DNA of 64,000 bases from Blastomussa wellsi (Eukaryota > Cnidaria > Anthozoa > Scleractinia > Plerogyridae). Shown one piece after another: positions 10,405-23,551 of this stretch (position 1 is the first letter of the stretch; each line of letters begins with the position of its first letter). Under the pieces are notes generated by a model. The model was not told the DNA's origin, ran no database searches, and was given only the letters and a program-made list of their open reading frames with translations. The stretch spans positions 21,478,896 to 21,542,895 of the forward strand of contig OX393569.1 of NCBI GenBank assembly GCA_947652115.1. The letters are read 5' to 3'. The translations under genes were made by a program, and so were the position numbers.

Positions 10405-12820
10405 ATGGCAACCAGCCGTTTAATTTACCGTCTGTTTGCTGTTTTGGTCATTCTGTACAAAGGAATGGCCTTTGTACAAGGTAAGTCGGTTATGTTTATG
10501 TTAAGAATTCAGTGAATTCTGAACCCGCCAAATGTGGCGGGCAATGCAGATGCAAGTTCATTATTGCGCGAGTAGAAATTAAAAACAGCTTGGCTAATTT
10601 TTTCATCAAAACGTGCTGCTAGTGTTTCTCTTACGCTGTCTGCCGCGATCTTGGTCACAATTACAGATTGTGCAAGACCCATGGGGTCGTAGAAGAGGAT
10701 TGAACTTAATTGAATTGAGTTTCACGAAAAAATGGAGAGGAGATATAACAATGCTACAATCACACTTGGACCACCCCCCCCCCCCTCCCACAACAATCAG
10801 CGCTTTATTATGACTAACGAGAACTGTCTAATTTTTCCTCGCTAATACAGTTACCTCGTTAAAACAGCACAATTTGGTGTTTTGACAGTATCCTTGTGTT
10901 GCCCCGTGCTCACTTTGTTAATACAGGCCAGGTCCGCAATGAGTGTAAATAGCGAAAGCACCTGGAGCGGCGACATCGGTTTAATTTGTACAAAAACTGC
11001 ACACATTTATCCATTTCAATTACTTTTGCAGGTGGAGTTCATAGTCAGGATGCAGGAGCTGGTTTGAGCCAGATTGATCTTGAAGCCTGTGAGTAGCGAT
11101 CTAGACTCTTTTGACAACCAAATGATGTTCGCAGTTGTAACGGAATATTGTATTTTTTAGCCAAAGAGATAACCATCTGCACCACACAGAAGAAACCGCT
11201 GAGCTGCTCTTATCCGGGCTCAAACATCGCAGTGACTGGTGTGTTCTGGGGTCGTAAGTCTGGTGCGGTTTGTCCTTCGGATGATGGCGATACACAGCTC
11301 GACTGCTTCACTGCGCCGGAATCAGAGGGCATCGTGAAGGGAAAGTGCGAGGGGAAAGAATCTTGTGAATTGGAAGCTAGACACGCCTTGCTACAAAACC
11401 CCGGCAGTCAACATTGTCCAGGAGTAAATAAATACCTTACTGTTAACTACACGTGTGTTCCTGATGCAAAGGAAGTCGTGATTTGCGATTCGGAGAACTC
11501 GAGTCTTACATGTCCAGCCTCCTGGAAGATTGGAGTCAACTCCGTATTCTGGGGACGGCAGTCAACCACCGTTTGTCCAGCGGAAAATGGACAGTCCATG
11601 TGCACTGGGGCACCGGAGAGTCTTGGGATTGTTAAGAAGTCATGTGACGGGCTGACAAAGTGCTACGTGCATTCGTCATATGATCAAGTACAAAATGGCG
11701 CCGAAAACTGCCCGGGGGTTCAGAAGTATCTGATTATTAACTACAGCTGTAAACCGCACCCTAATATCGGTAAGACACTCAACAGTAATTTGTTGTTGTT
11801 GTTATTATTCATGTAGTAGTGTGGAAACATACAGAAAATAAGATTATGTTCGAGTCGTCCATTACATGAACTGTAGTGAACCGACTGGTGCACAGAGCGC
11901 TTCAAATCAACGTCAGAAGAACTCACAGAAACCTTTTCCCAAGTTATCATATTGACCCTAAAAAGCCCCATTAGGGAGTAACCAATTAAGTAATGTAAGT
12001 AATTTATATTTTACTTAGTCTTGTGTTTTTATCTCACTCACCAGGAACCGAAGACGATGCTGTTGAGAATGACCAAGAATCAACACCCGTAAAGGTTCCT
12101 GCTTCCAGCAAACCAAACCCAGGCCTCGCTCCAAACGTTGTGAGCGATTTAAAACAACTGGACGGGGGACAACAGGTTGAGAAGGTGCCAGCAGAGGAGG
12201 GAAACAGTATTGTTGGAGAGAACTTGAACATTGGTCGGTTAGGCATGGGAGGCCTGAAGGCACTGGAAAAAATCAATAACCTCATCAAAGCTTCTGCCGA
12301 GACACAAGAAGGAGACGATCCCGCATCGGATAATGGCTTAACAGACGAACAAGCGCAGGCGATTGAGCGTATGATTATTGAAGGGATCCATCATATTAAG
12401 AAGAAACCTCCACAACCAACTGGAACACAGAGGGCTTCAATTCCCCGTCAGAAGAACGCACAGAAACCTTTTCCCAAGTTACCGCAAGCGGCGAGACGGA
12501 AGGGCGATCCGATACCCTTCACGCCAAAACTTGCAGCTCAAAGAAAGGATGCCAGAGCTTTACCAAAACCAGTACAGGTGGGCGTCCCGAGGCTGCAAAA
12601 AGGGCCAAACGGAAAAGGAAAGTCATCAGCTAATCAGAATGATGAAAAGAAAACGGTAAATGAAAAAGGGTCCTTACTGAATCAACCAGTCCAAGGCCCT
12701 GCCAAAATGAGGCCTATTCCTGTTCTTCAAAGCCAGCCTGCGGAAGAAAGAAAGAAATCGCGCCCTGGAAGGCCTCTTGGCTTAGGACTCGGGAATGCTG
12801 GATTTGGAAATTCGCCTTAA
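10405..12820 (+). CDS. Secreted double-SUEL lectin 2 with a 258-aa basic tail
   Basis: Exons are 10405-10480, 11032-11088, 11161-11769 and 12045-12820, all phase-1 junctions, giving 505 aa. Exon 1 is a signal peptide (MATSRLIYRLFAVLVILYKG). Exon 2 is a linker ending SQIDLEA. Exon 3 contains two SUEL domains (about residues 47-145 and 150-246) with FWGR and QHCPGVNKYL or ENCPGVQKYL motifs. Exon 4 encodes a cysteine-free, Lys/Pro/Gln-rich, probably disordered tail from residue 248. The tail has two short amphipathic segments (LKALEKINNLI and AIERMIIEGIHHI) and a Gly/Leu-rich C-terminus. The tail exon is absent from gene 1 and much longer in gene 3. AATAAA lies near 13457. The extracellular lectin role comes from the family; the tail function is unknown. 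Confidence 0.88.
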
Positions 12821-14637
12821 GCTTTGACAAACAAATGCTTAAAGTACCAACATCGAACTAAGAAATCTGCCCTTGCTTTTCACAGCAAACTTGGCCATGG
12901 GTTCTTCAACATGTGCTCTTTTTATCGTAGCAGAAATCCAAGGGCCTTTCTGATTATCTTTAAGTGTTAGTGATGAAGAAAGAAACCGTTGCCTGGCTGC
13001 AATCGTTTAAAACGTTGTTAAGAGCAGATTTTGTGACTGAAATAGTTTGGCTTTCGATTCTCATAATTATAGAGCCACGAGCTGAATTCTGAGCATGTTA
13101 AAACGGTACATTAAGTTCCGTAATTTGTGACGCACTTGCTTTGGACGCATACAGTCGAACCCCGCTGATACAGATACACAGACAAGAGAAGTGTGCTTAT
13201 TTTAATGGCGTATCCGTTAACCAAGTTTTTATCATATTTACAAAAATAGAATTTACTTTCACGACGACCGTGAGAAATAATACGCAAAAACACGAAAATA
13301 CCGATGACTTATGCTAGACTTTGTTTTCGCATTAGTACTCTACCGAGCGCTCTTTAAACCAAATTAAATGCTTTACAGTTTGAAAATTAGGTTTTGTTGA
13401 TGTTGTTAAATAGCTCTAAACAGAGGGTAAACTACAAACAACTATCAATGTTTTCAATAAAGAACAGTGTAAAAATATGATTTATCATTCGTGTCTCAGT
13501 ATGAATGGTCCTATCCTTTTCCCTTGCGCCAAATACTCCACTTTTCAATCGCACCACCAGGAAAGCAAACGCTGACCCGGGTTGGGAGAGATGACCAGGC
13601 CGATTGTGTTACAATCAACCAGGGTTGGGATGTCTAAATTTCAAGAAATTTTGGTTGATATTTGTAATGATTGTTCTGATCATGTGATTCTAAGCGGCTT
13701 CATGTTATTCATATCAGCTCAGAACCTTTACCTCGCGTCCCCCAGTTCCCAGTTTATGAAACGGTTATGGCCTTAGGCTCCTAGTAAAAGCTTGTATAAG
13801 GTTGCCCAGTGCTGAAACAGAGCTTATCTAGCCGTAGTCGCCGCAGCAGCAGCGTCATACATAGGGTAGTAGCCAAAAAAAGAAAGATCGAGGAAGTTTA
13901 ATTTTCTGGACTAAGCTGCTTACCTTTCGCCTGGGTCTTATCACATCATGTTTGTAGAACGTTCTTTGCTGTTGCGCAAAAATAGGTCTGCAATGGCAAT
14001 AAAGTAACGGTTTTGAAAATACACATTAACGAGTTTTTCGTGAGTTCTCCCATGTAAAAAACTTTTAATTCATTATTTGATGGTTGTTTCCGACAAAATT
14101 ATCTTTCGAAGCTGGGCGCTTGTGTCTTACACGATCAGTTGGCCGCCTTTTGGTATAATATTAATATATCAAATTAGGAACTAAGATCCATATTAGGAAC
14201 CGGGACCCAGATTATGGCTCCGATTGCCTAGTACCATGCTATCCCATAGGTCTTCCGGCCCACAAGCGAAGTCCGACGCCTGAGCAAACTTCACGTACGG
14301 TTAAAAAATATTAAAACCAAACACAAACAAAAACAAGCTCCTTTCGTCATTAAATAAATAACATAATAACAGTATATTTAGCATTCGATTTGTAGTAAGT
14401 TTCTTGCTGGGCTGACAAAATTCAAAAATGAACAGGAGCGAGATTTTATCGCTTTTCATAAATATTTAACTAACAAATTCGAGACCTACTTTTTTCAGTT
14501 TGTGAACAAGATGACCTTTTGCTGGTACCAAGGTCTGTAAAAATGGGTTGTATTCGGTTCACTTAAATTGGATTGAATATCCAGTTGTATTTTGTGAAGA
14601 AAATATAACGCAGGATGTGAAAGAATGCTGCCTTACG
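12821..14637. other. Gap between SUEL genes 2 and 3
   Basis: This holds the 3' flank of lectin 2, with AATAAA near 13457, and the upstream region of lectin 3. I see no supported gene or nameable mobile element. Confidence 0.5.
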
Positions 14638-17600
14638 ATGAAGAATTATTTGTTAGTTGTTGTATGGCTTTTTGCTGCTGTCTTGATCAACATGGCGATC
14701 TCAACTGGTACCCTCGATCAGTTATCAGGTAAGATGTGATAAAGACCTTGTTCTGTTGTCTTTAGTCTTAGTATAGGTTACACTATAAAGCAAACAACAC
14801 AGTACACACCTAAATATAGAATCATAACCGGCATAATGTTATCACAGAAAAAAAACGTAGCTCACACGCATCTTTTAGTCAAAATGAAGCCCCGGCTAAG
14901 ACTGCTTGCGAAGTTCTGCGCTATAGCTCGAGAAATAAATACAGGGAAGTGCCGGAGCAAAACCAAATGATCAGAAATTTATATGTAACTGAGACTATCA
15001 TATCCCGGATGAACAAGCTAGACGAACGGAAAATGCAACACTTCAGAATCGAACTTTTGATCGTTTCAGCGAGACATCATGGCTTTAGCTTTCTCGTCAG
15101 TTTCGAACTTAGTTATAGCAGTAATACTCCACACAAGTCCTGCATCGATCCTGCACAAGTCCGGTATCCGCAGAAGTTTGCACACAATGAAATATGCAAA
15201 TGAAAGTCAGTGCTATATCTACTATATGAACGGCAAGACCGTGGATGTAACAGAATTGAGTAAATACGGATATCGGCCGTAAATTGTTGAGTCTCTACAA
15301 GAAACATGTTACAGTATACCAAATCAAATTTTAACCAGGTCACGGAACTAAGGCTCTAAAGATTTGATGAGGGTGTTGGTATGTATGTGACCTAAAAAAC
15401 ACTTCAAGGAAGATTGCCGAGCGGACGGCATTAAGGAGGACCAAACTAAAGTATACTGCGGTAAGCTAACATTTATACTGCATTTTCCTGCAGTTCGAAC
15501 TTCGACTCCAGGTGCGGCAGGGAGACCAAGAAGCGAAATTGATTTAGAAACAGGTTTGTCAATTCCCCTTATACTGCTTTTATAAATAAGTTTTCCTTCT
15601 AGTCTTTTGGCCCATAAGGCCTGTTGCTAGGAGCAACAGCTAGGAGCATTTCTACTCCCCCTGGATGGAATGCTTGCATGGTTACCCCTCCCCCCTCAAA
15701 TCCGGTAGTGCTTATTATGGTAGCCTGCATCGCAGACGAACTATAAGCCGTTTGTTACGGGGTTAGAATACGTCTGCGACGCTGGCTAGTCATGGAAAGC
15801 TTTCACTCAAAGTTGTCATTCTGTGCTATCAAATATTAATTTAATTGCAAGTAACAACTGCAATTTTAAGGTGTAGTAAAATAGTAAGGTGTAATAAACT
15901 AGTAGCAAAATAATGTTAATTGCTTATCTCAGATAAATCCGTCATCATTTGCGCTGGTCAGAACAAATCACTAGAATGCTTCTCACCTGGTTCAAGCATC
16001 GCTATAGAGGAAGCTTTCTGGGGCCGCTTGTCAGCGGAAATCTGCCCCTCGGAGGACGGAGATCCGGTCACTAACTGTCTCAGCGATCCTACAACCACCC
16101 CTATCGTACGGAATCTGTGCGACGACAAAGAGTACTGCGAACTTCCCGCGCGGCATAGCGTTCTACAACCCCCAGGGGTTAAGCATTGCCCTGGGGTGAA
16201 CAAATACTTAGCAGTCAAGTATACGTGTATGCCCGAAAAACGTAAATTTGTGCTGTGCAATGGCGAGACAACAGAGCTTCAATGCGGCCAGGGATGGAAA
16301 ATACTCATCATGTCAGCCTACTGGGGTCGGGATTCACCATCTACCTGCCCTACACCCCTGGGGAAGTTCTTCACATGCGCAAACTCAGCGGACAGTGTGC
16401 TGGCTTTGAGGGATAGATGTTCTGGAAGAGAGAGTTGCATCGTCACTGCAGATGATAAGCATTTGACTAAAGAAGGAAGTCATTGCCCAGGAATTGATAA
16501 GTATGCTCTGATCAGTTACAGATGCCAGCCTCCAAAAGATGCCGCTGGTGAGTAAACTGAAATAGAAACTGAAACTAAGAAAAAAATGGTTCTCATTTTG
16601 CTCTTTTGTACTGTGGCAGACCTCTTCACCCTAAACCCCCCATTTCTCCCAAAAACCCTCTCCGCCATGCATTGCTCCGTTTAAGCCTTGACTTCATGGA
16701 AAACGCTCATGTCTCTTCAACACCAAAAACGTACTAATCTCGGAGCTTATGAACTTACCCCTCACCGGTACCACCGACAAGTGATGATATCGTTTATCTG
16801 ACCTGTTGCCGTTTTAATTCCTTTCTTTTGATAGATTCGTCCAGTAACAATGGAAAGAAGCTCCTTGAATTGCCACAGCAAGATACATTACACTCGCCTC
16901 AGCACACAGTAGGCGAACTGAACTTGAGCATGTTACTTCCGGTTCCTCAGTACAATCGAGCTGATAAGCTGAAACCAATTATCGAATTCCTTGGACAAGA
17001 AAGTGGAGGGAAGAATCAGACAACACTTGTTGGGGAAAATCTTCCTATACCTAAAGATTCCCGCCCGAAAATGTCAAACAAAAAAGACAGTTCTACCTTA
17101 CCAGTTCAAAATGGAATTGCACCTTCGACACTCGCAAAACAAAATGGCATTTCTTCATCTACAACACTGCATTTGACCGATAATGCTTCGAGCTCCAAGT
17201 TAGGTGGAGATAGTATCGTGGGATTGTCAGAAAGTCAAGAGGCAGTGGCTTCACCAAGCACACAAGCAAATACAGCTTCTACATTGGGCTCAACACAACC
17301 AAGCAAAGGTAAAATTCAAACAGTTAACCATGATTCTGCTTTAAATGTGCCATCCACGACTACCACTTTACAAAGACCTTTAGTTGAGCTGCCAGCAAAT
17401 CCAACTCAAAAGCCGCCAGTTTCTGCTGAAATACAGCCCCTTGCGAGTATTACAGGGTTGGTACAAAGCTTTCTGACGAGTAAGTTTGGACAGCAGCTCG
17501 GAAAAAGTATTCTTGACTTTGGTAGAACTGAAGACTCTTCGTATAAAAACATATTGGCACAACATTTCAATTCCAACACTAGACCAACCCCATTCCCAGC

Positions 17601-20600
17601 AAAACAATTTCCCGCAAACCAAGACTTGATCACCAACCTCGTTTCAGGTTTGATACATCAACCCAAAGAGAAAGATTCGACAAGCAACTCGGCGTTCAAC
17701 AAGAACAATGAGAAGAAGATCTCAAAACCAGTCCAACAAAACTCTGATGAAACTTACAACTTGTCTTCTCCAACCGTTTCTATAGGAAATAAAGTTTTCT
17801 CATTGAATGATTTGGCAAATTCTTTACTTAACGACAAGCAAGTTCCGAGCAAAATAAAAAGCATAAATAAAAATATTGAATGGAAAAAGGCCAGCAGAAG
17901 GCATCCAGCTGACAAGCTGCGAAACAAAGAAAAAATTAAAAGACTGGACGAAAAGATTGCCACATTGGAAACTTTAAGCGATGCTTTAGATGCGTTAACA
18001 ACAAAACTGTCGCCAGACGAAACGTTGGAAGGAGAACAGAAACAGAAGAAAATCTCACTCAGCCCCGTCAAACCAATTATCCAAGGACAACAACATAAGA
18101 AACAACACACACACGATCACAAGAGTGATCAATTTTCTGAAGATCTAGACATGTTGGGTGCACTTCTAGCCAGGGGTTCAACTGGCATACACAAGGAAAA
18201 GAAAAAGCCAGCCCAGCACAAAGATGATAAAGACTCCATTCTTGGCACAAAAGGGAAAAAAGTATTAAGCTCAACAGAACTAGAATTCTTACAAAATAAA
18301 ATCAATCAAGCTATAGAAATGGCAGAAGCCGTGGGGCGACAGCACGAGCCCGCTAAACAGACGAAGTTCACAGGGTTGCCACTTCTACTGGCAGGAAAAG
18401 TAGGTGAAGACGTCGGAGCACAAACACGGGAAGAAGTGGCAACAATTAACAACAATCATATCGCTTCGAAAGAAATCCCTCCATCAGAGGACCACGGACT
18501 GCAAAGCTTGCAAGATATTTTAACAAGGCTTATTGACAGCGCCATGCGGAAAGGCTCATTAAGCCAGTTAGTGCAAAGATGGGATCGCAGTGGCAGTCCA
18601 TTTGCAGAAATAGCGAAAAACATTTCACTATATTTACAAAGCAATAGCAAGATGAAAACGACACATTCGAGACTGGGAAGCGAGCAAATGTTTGGCACCC
18701 AACCTAAAAGGAGCAGTGAGGCGGGTGCTACAGTTCAGACTAATTTGACCTCTCAGCTGGCTAAAGGCATTGCAGGTTTGACAGCGGAATATAGCAATTT
18801 CACTTCGTCAGCTTCCAATAAGCTCTTTACCAAAGCTGTCAATAACATCCTTCGTGCACTTTCTAAGCGACAGGGTTTACACAGAAGTAATTCCACGAAC
18901 GGTTCATCATTCGTGACAACGAATACTTTAACCGACTTCAAAGGAGTACTCTTAGGAGGGCGCATCAACAAGCTAAAACATGTACCTAGAGTCGATTCCA
19001 TGGGTGGATTGGAAAGTAAGATTATTGCTGAAATTTTTAAAGGAAGAGGAAATAAAAGTTTTTCGATGAATACTTCTGAACCTGCAAACTTTACGACAGG
19101 AAACAAAGCAGGACGCGAAAGCAATAACAGGATTCATTTGCTTCGCGATAATCACACCCTCCATGCACCTCTTCTTGGTGGACAAGGAAAAGAGGAACTT
19201 GCGTATTCCAGCTATGAAACCAAAAATGTGTCGAGAACCCTACGGAATGACACTTTGATGGATTTCATGAAGAGTATGGAAGAACCTAGAGCTCCAGAAC
19301 ATCTTCTAAAGAACAATAATTCCAGAAATAACATAGGAGACAAATACTCTAAAGTGAAACCGCGTGTAAATGATTTGATGAGTGCGATCGCTGCAAGTCT
19401 GTTAGAATTAGATGACATCGATCAGGACAGCTCTTCAAAAACCAAGCCAAAATTAACGTTTGAAGAAAGTGGAAAAGAGAAACTATTACATGGATTTCCA
19501 AATGACCACAAGATAAGTGACTTTTCCAGAGACGATGCGGTGCTACAAGCACCAAGCGATCATGCCGCTGGGGCAAACAGTAGTAGTAAACGTCCCACTG
19601 AACAGCATAATTCTACAGAGTCCTCAGCTAATACTATTTGGCTACAAAATAATACGAGAGGCTTTTTAGGAAACGAAAAAAACAAAAGCTCAGAGGAGGA
19701 GAGTCAGAAAGTTGACTTAGGAGATAAGACAGTGACTCTTACCTTAGAAACGGTGGATGACGCGCCTACCCCTGCACCACAAACCATTGACGGGCCCAAA
19801 ACACAAACCGGTTTTCGAAATAACAAGGTTCCGCATTTCCTCAACGTTCAATCAGCGGTAACACTGGGGAAAATTAATGCTACAAATACCAAGAACGTGG
19901 AGCATTCATTCCCACAAAGCCAAATGCATGAGGTACCAATATCAGCGCTCTCTGACTACACATCTAAGGTAAAGAGGCCAGAGATAGCCCTACCGTCAGA
20001 TGGCGATGGCAAATTAACAACTATCTCCCCTTTTCCTGACGTAAATCCTGGAATTGAAGGTGACTCCCAGACAAAATCAAAGCCAGGGATTCCACTGGGT
20101 TTACAGATGAATGCAATTGGCAGAATAGGGGAAACAGATGACAAGGAATCTGTCACACCCACTGATCTGTCTGCTGCCTTGACTTCCACTTCTGCCTCGC
20201 ATCTGTCTTCTGCTTTGGCTTCCAAAAATGGAGAGGCATCTTTCGAAGACAAAATTCTACCGATGGCTTCAGATTTAACTTCTTTAAGCGATGCTAGCGG
20301 AGGAGAAACGGAGAACATCGTGTCCAAAGCTTCACCCATCACTTCTGAAACACCCGGCATTACTCATAAATCAAATGGTGAAGCTACACCAACCGCGTCT
20401 GACGTACGAGAAATAGCCACCTCCATAAAAGCTTTATTGAAAATTCTTACCAGCTATTCAAAGAAGTTAAGAATTGAAGATGGTGAAGATGACTCGCCCA
20501 GTGGAGTGCTTCCAACCCGAAGCCGTGCGGCAAATCGAGTGAGCGTTAACGGTGAGAAGATCAACAAGGAAGACAAGATGAAACCTCCTAGTGGTTCAGG

Positions 20601-21729
20601 TACCGCAACCATGTACAAAGACAACGTGTACGCCAACTTTCCACCGTCATCTATAACTACACCAAAGTATGTTGACAGTGGCGTCTTTACAAACATCCAG
20701 GAACAGCCGAATGCAGAAGCAAACAATTACAACTGGAACCTAGGAACGGTACACTCACATCCACAAATACCATTCGACATCAACCCCACAAAAACCAGCT
20801 TGGAACCTCAACTGGGTCCTGATCAGTGGGGTTTAGGTAACGAAGAGCACTCAACGGAAGAGCTAAAAGATTTGAATTTACCGTCTATTGAGGATGACCC
20901 GACGGTCCGTGCCGTGCAAAACATTGTGGCTGAAGAAAACGCGTTTATAAGCCAAAAAAGAAAAGCGATTCTAAAACACAAGCAGCAAGGTTCAGGTCTG
21001 CGAAGTCAATTGCCAGAAAGGTCTGGAGTCATCGGTCGAAATACAATACCAAAACACAAAGGTCGCCATCGAAACAAATCTCGTATGGAACACAAAGAAA
21101 GTAAAAATAAAGTCGCAAATTTTGGTAAACGTAAGGATACAGGGAAGCCAAATGCGGTAAGAGCAAGAAACGAAATTCCACGGCAAGGCATTAATAACCA
21201 CTCCCGACTAAATGCGTCGATAGTTGGTAAGAAAAAACCTGCCATACAAGGCAATACAACTCACCCTAGAAAAAAACAGCTTTCCGGGGCTCCAGGAATG
21301 AGGGGAAACAGCGGGAACACGACACGGTCGGTTAGCAGTAGAGACGAAATACCTGCTTACATAAAAAATCAAAATATACTCAACGATAGTGTGCCTGTAT
21401 CAGAAGATAAGAAAAAGACTAATAAACAAGCCAAACACGACCTTAAAAAGGACCTGCTATCGGTTCATCGTCCAAATGCAGCTTCTACGGGGGCAGCTAA
21501 CGCACTGAAGATTCATGATCAACGAAATCCAGAAGTAAAACCCTATGAAGGAGAAAAACGTCCTCATGGATTAAACAGCGCTAAAATCACTGGTGGTTTA
21601 CATCCGATGAAATTAGGAAACACGTATAATTTGTCTGCAGGAGTTAATGTTACAAGCAACAATGGAACCGTATACGTATCAAAACTAAACTACGTTAGAG
21701 CACAGAAAGGTGCAAACAACATACACTGA
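14638..21729 (+). CDS. Secreted double-SUEL lectin 3 with a giant 1631-aa tail
   Basis: Exons are 14638-14728, 15494-15553, 15933-16547 and 16835-21729, all phase-1 junctions, giving 1886 aa. Exon 1 is a signal peptide (MKNYLLVVVWLFAAVLINMA). Exon 2 is a Pro/Arg-containing linker ending SEIDLET. Exon 3 has two SUEL domains (about residues 53-150 and 152-252); the second is the most divergent (YWGR and SHCPGIDKYALISYRC). The last exon, 4.9 kb and uninterrupted, encodes a cysteine-free tail rich in Ser, Thr, Asn, Lys and Gln with many N-X-S/T sites. Spaced through it are short amphipathic segments such as LQDILTRLIDSAM, LFTKAVNNILRAL and EIATSIKALLKIL. The C-terminal third becomes strongly basic. 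The architecture suggests a long extracellular scaffold or mucin-like arm carrying a lectin head. I know of no named family for the tail. Confidence 0.88.
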
Positions 21730-23551
21730 CTGTCACTGAAGTTTGATATTGATTTACACAAGAAGTACATTATACCAATTGTGCATGCCTCTTTACAATT
21801 CAGTTAAAATAAGCGTACCTTGTTATTCAAATTTGACAATGGCAACTGCGACATGGATTAATTCTCTATTCTAATAAGAATGTTTTTTATTTTTCCGCTT
21901 GGACTACTTATCATTTCAAGTTGAAAATCCTTGTTTGAAGAAGTTGTATGAAATAAGGTTATGCCGATCTGGCGAGCATGGCTGTAGAAAGGCAAATTAA
22001 TTAATAAAAGTATATTTTAATGCCAAGACTACTGAATTCTATACTTTATCGTCACTTCTTTGACCCTCCAGCGAAAACCAGCTTATTCGATATATGTGAT
22101 CTGCTGGCAGTACTAACAAAGCGAAACAGTGACAACATTCTCAAGTACATCGCCAACGAAGCTAACGAAGGCAATACAGAAAATGAGGGGAAAAAGGAAG
22201 TAGAAATGAATGGAATCTGGGTTACAGCGATACCGGAAAATTATTACAACTCACGAATGACATTGAAAGCATGACAGATTCGGGCATTCTCAATCAAAGA
22301 TGGACCGCTCGTCCAAGGGGGTGGGGTGGGGTTGGGTGGGGGGGCATTTGGAGGGAAGGTACCCATAAGGTTCATACAGTGTGTCCTTTTGTGCCAGTGA
22401 CAGGGATTTAAATATTGGGGGAGAAGAGAAGGAGGGACATTTTATTCTGTAGGAAGGCCAACCTCTATAGTAACATTAAACTGAGGACTGAGAAACAAGA
22501 ATGACATCGCGTGGGAAGCTTTGTAATTTTAATATAAAACATGTATTTAACGTTACATTCTAAAGTACGCGTTCTAAATGAGTCATGCATCAGCTGATTC
22601 GTGACAGAGCCCCTTTTTTTCGTCATCATCGCCATAGGCCTTAGGTTTTAGCGAAGGTGATACAGTCGTCTGATAATGGAAAATTCTTCATTAGTGAGAA
22701 AAGATGCGTTAAATAAGGAAGTAACGGTTGAATAAACTTTAACGAGGAAGTAGAAAAGTGGAAAGTGTCGAAAAAGGCAGGGCTGAGTGAGTTCGTTGCT
22801 TTTGTTTTTGAACAACACACATCCAGTCTGCGTATCATCAAATCATTATTCTTTTGAAACAAAGTAGCATAAATTACGAAATAGGGTTCACCCTTGTTCT
22901 TGGGTGCCAGAATATAAATAGAAGTATTGGATATGTTTTCAGCAGTAATCATTCCAAAAGCTCTCCATGAAATAACTGTCGAATAAGTTATTCTGTGAAT
23001 CATTCAGACTTGATAATTCATGTATATTAAAATGATATAACAGCTGAGAAAAGCGTAGGAGTGAGAGCTGGGCAACAATCATAATATTTATTTTATAATG
23101 AAAACCGAGGAATAAATTTGTGCCATATCAAAAGAAATATCACAGCACTGATTTGATTCATTTCTGTGGTTGTAACATTAACCACTTCCTCTATTGCTGG
23201 TATCTTGAAAGTCATTCAATTTCCGTCTAAGTAACACTAAACGACTAAAAATTAAATCGGAATTAATGCATGCTTTTGTTGTGTACATAGGTGTATTTGC
23301 AGATTTAGATTTTGACGTGGCAGCGAAGCCAAAAAATATCTATAACAAATGGAAAATTCTTACATGGATATAAGCTTAAATCTTTATGTTTTTTTGGCTA
23401 CAAAAAGTGAAATTAAACTATATCATTGTTGATACTCTCAAACTTTCTTTCTCAATTTAAGGGGGTGGGGAAGGCGTGACATGTGCTACCTGTCACGTGT
23501 CTAGTAAATAAAACAATAGAACACCTCGTCAAGAAATTAATATTGAAAAAC
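21730..23551. other. Gap between SUEL-3 and carboxypeptidase D
   Basis: No supported gene. It contains a G-rich patch at about 22317-22350 and short open frames on both strands without domain or splice support. The carboxypeptidase D promoter should lie at the right end; no TATA box or other element is convincing. Confidence 0.5.

Noticed and set aside
22020..22274. 84-codon ATG frame after SUEL-3
   Set aside because: It lies outside the SUEL-3 coding frame, with no domain and no splice signal.
22641..23003. 120-codon minus frame upstream of CPD
   Set aside because: No recognisable domain; its composition looks like AT-rich non-coding DNA.
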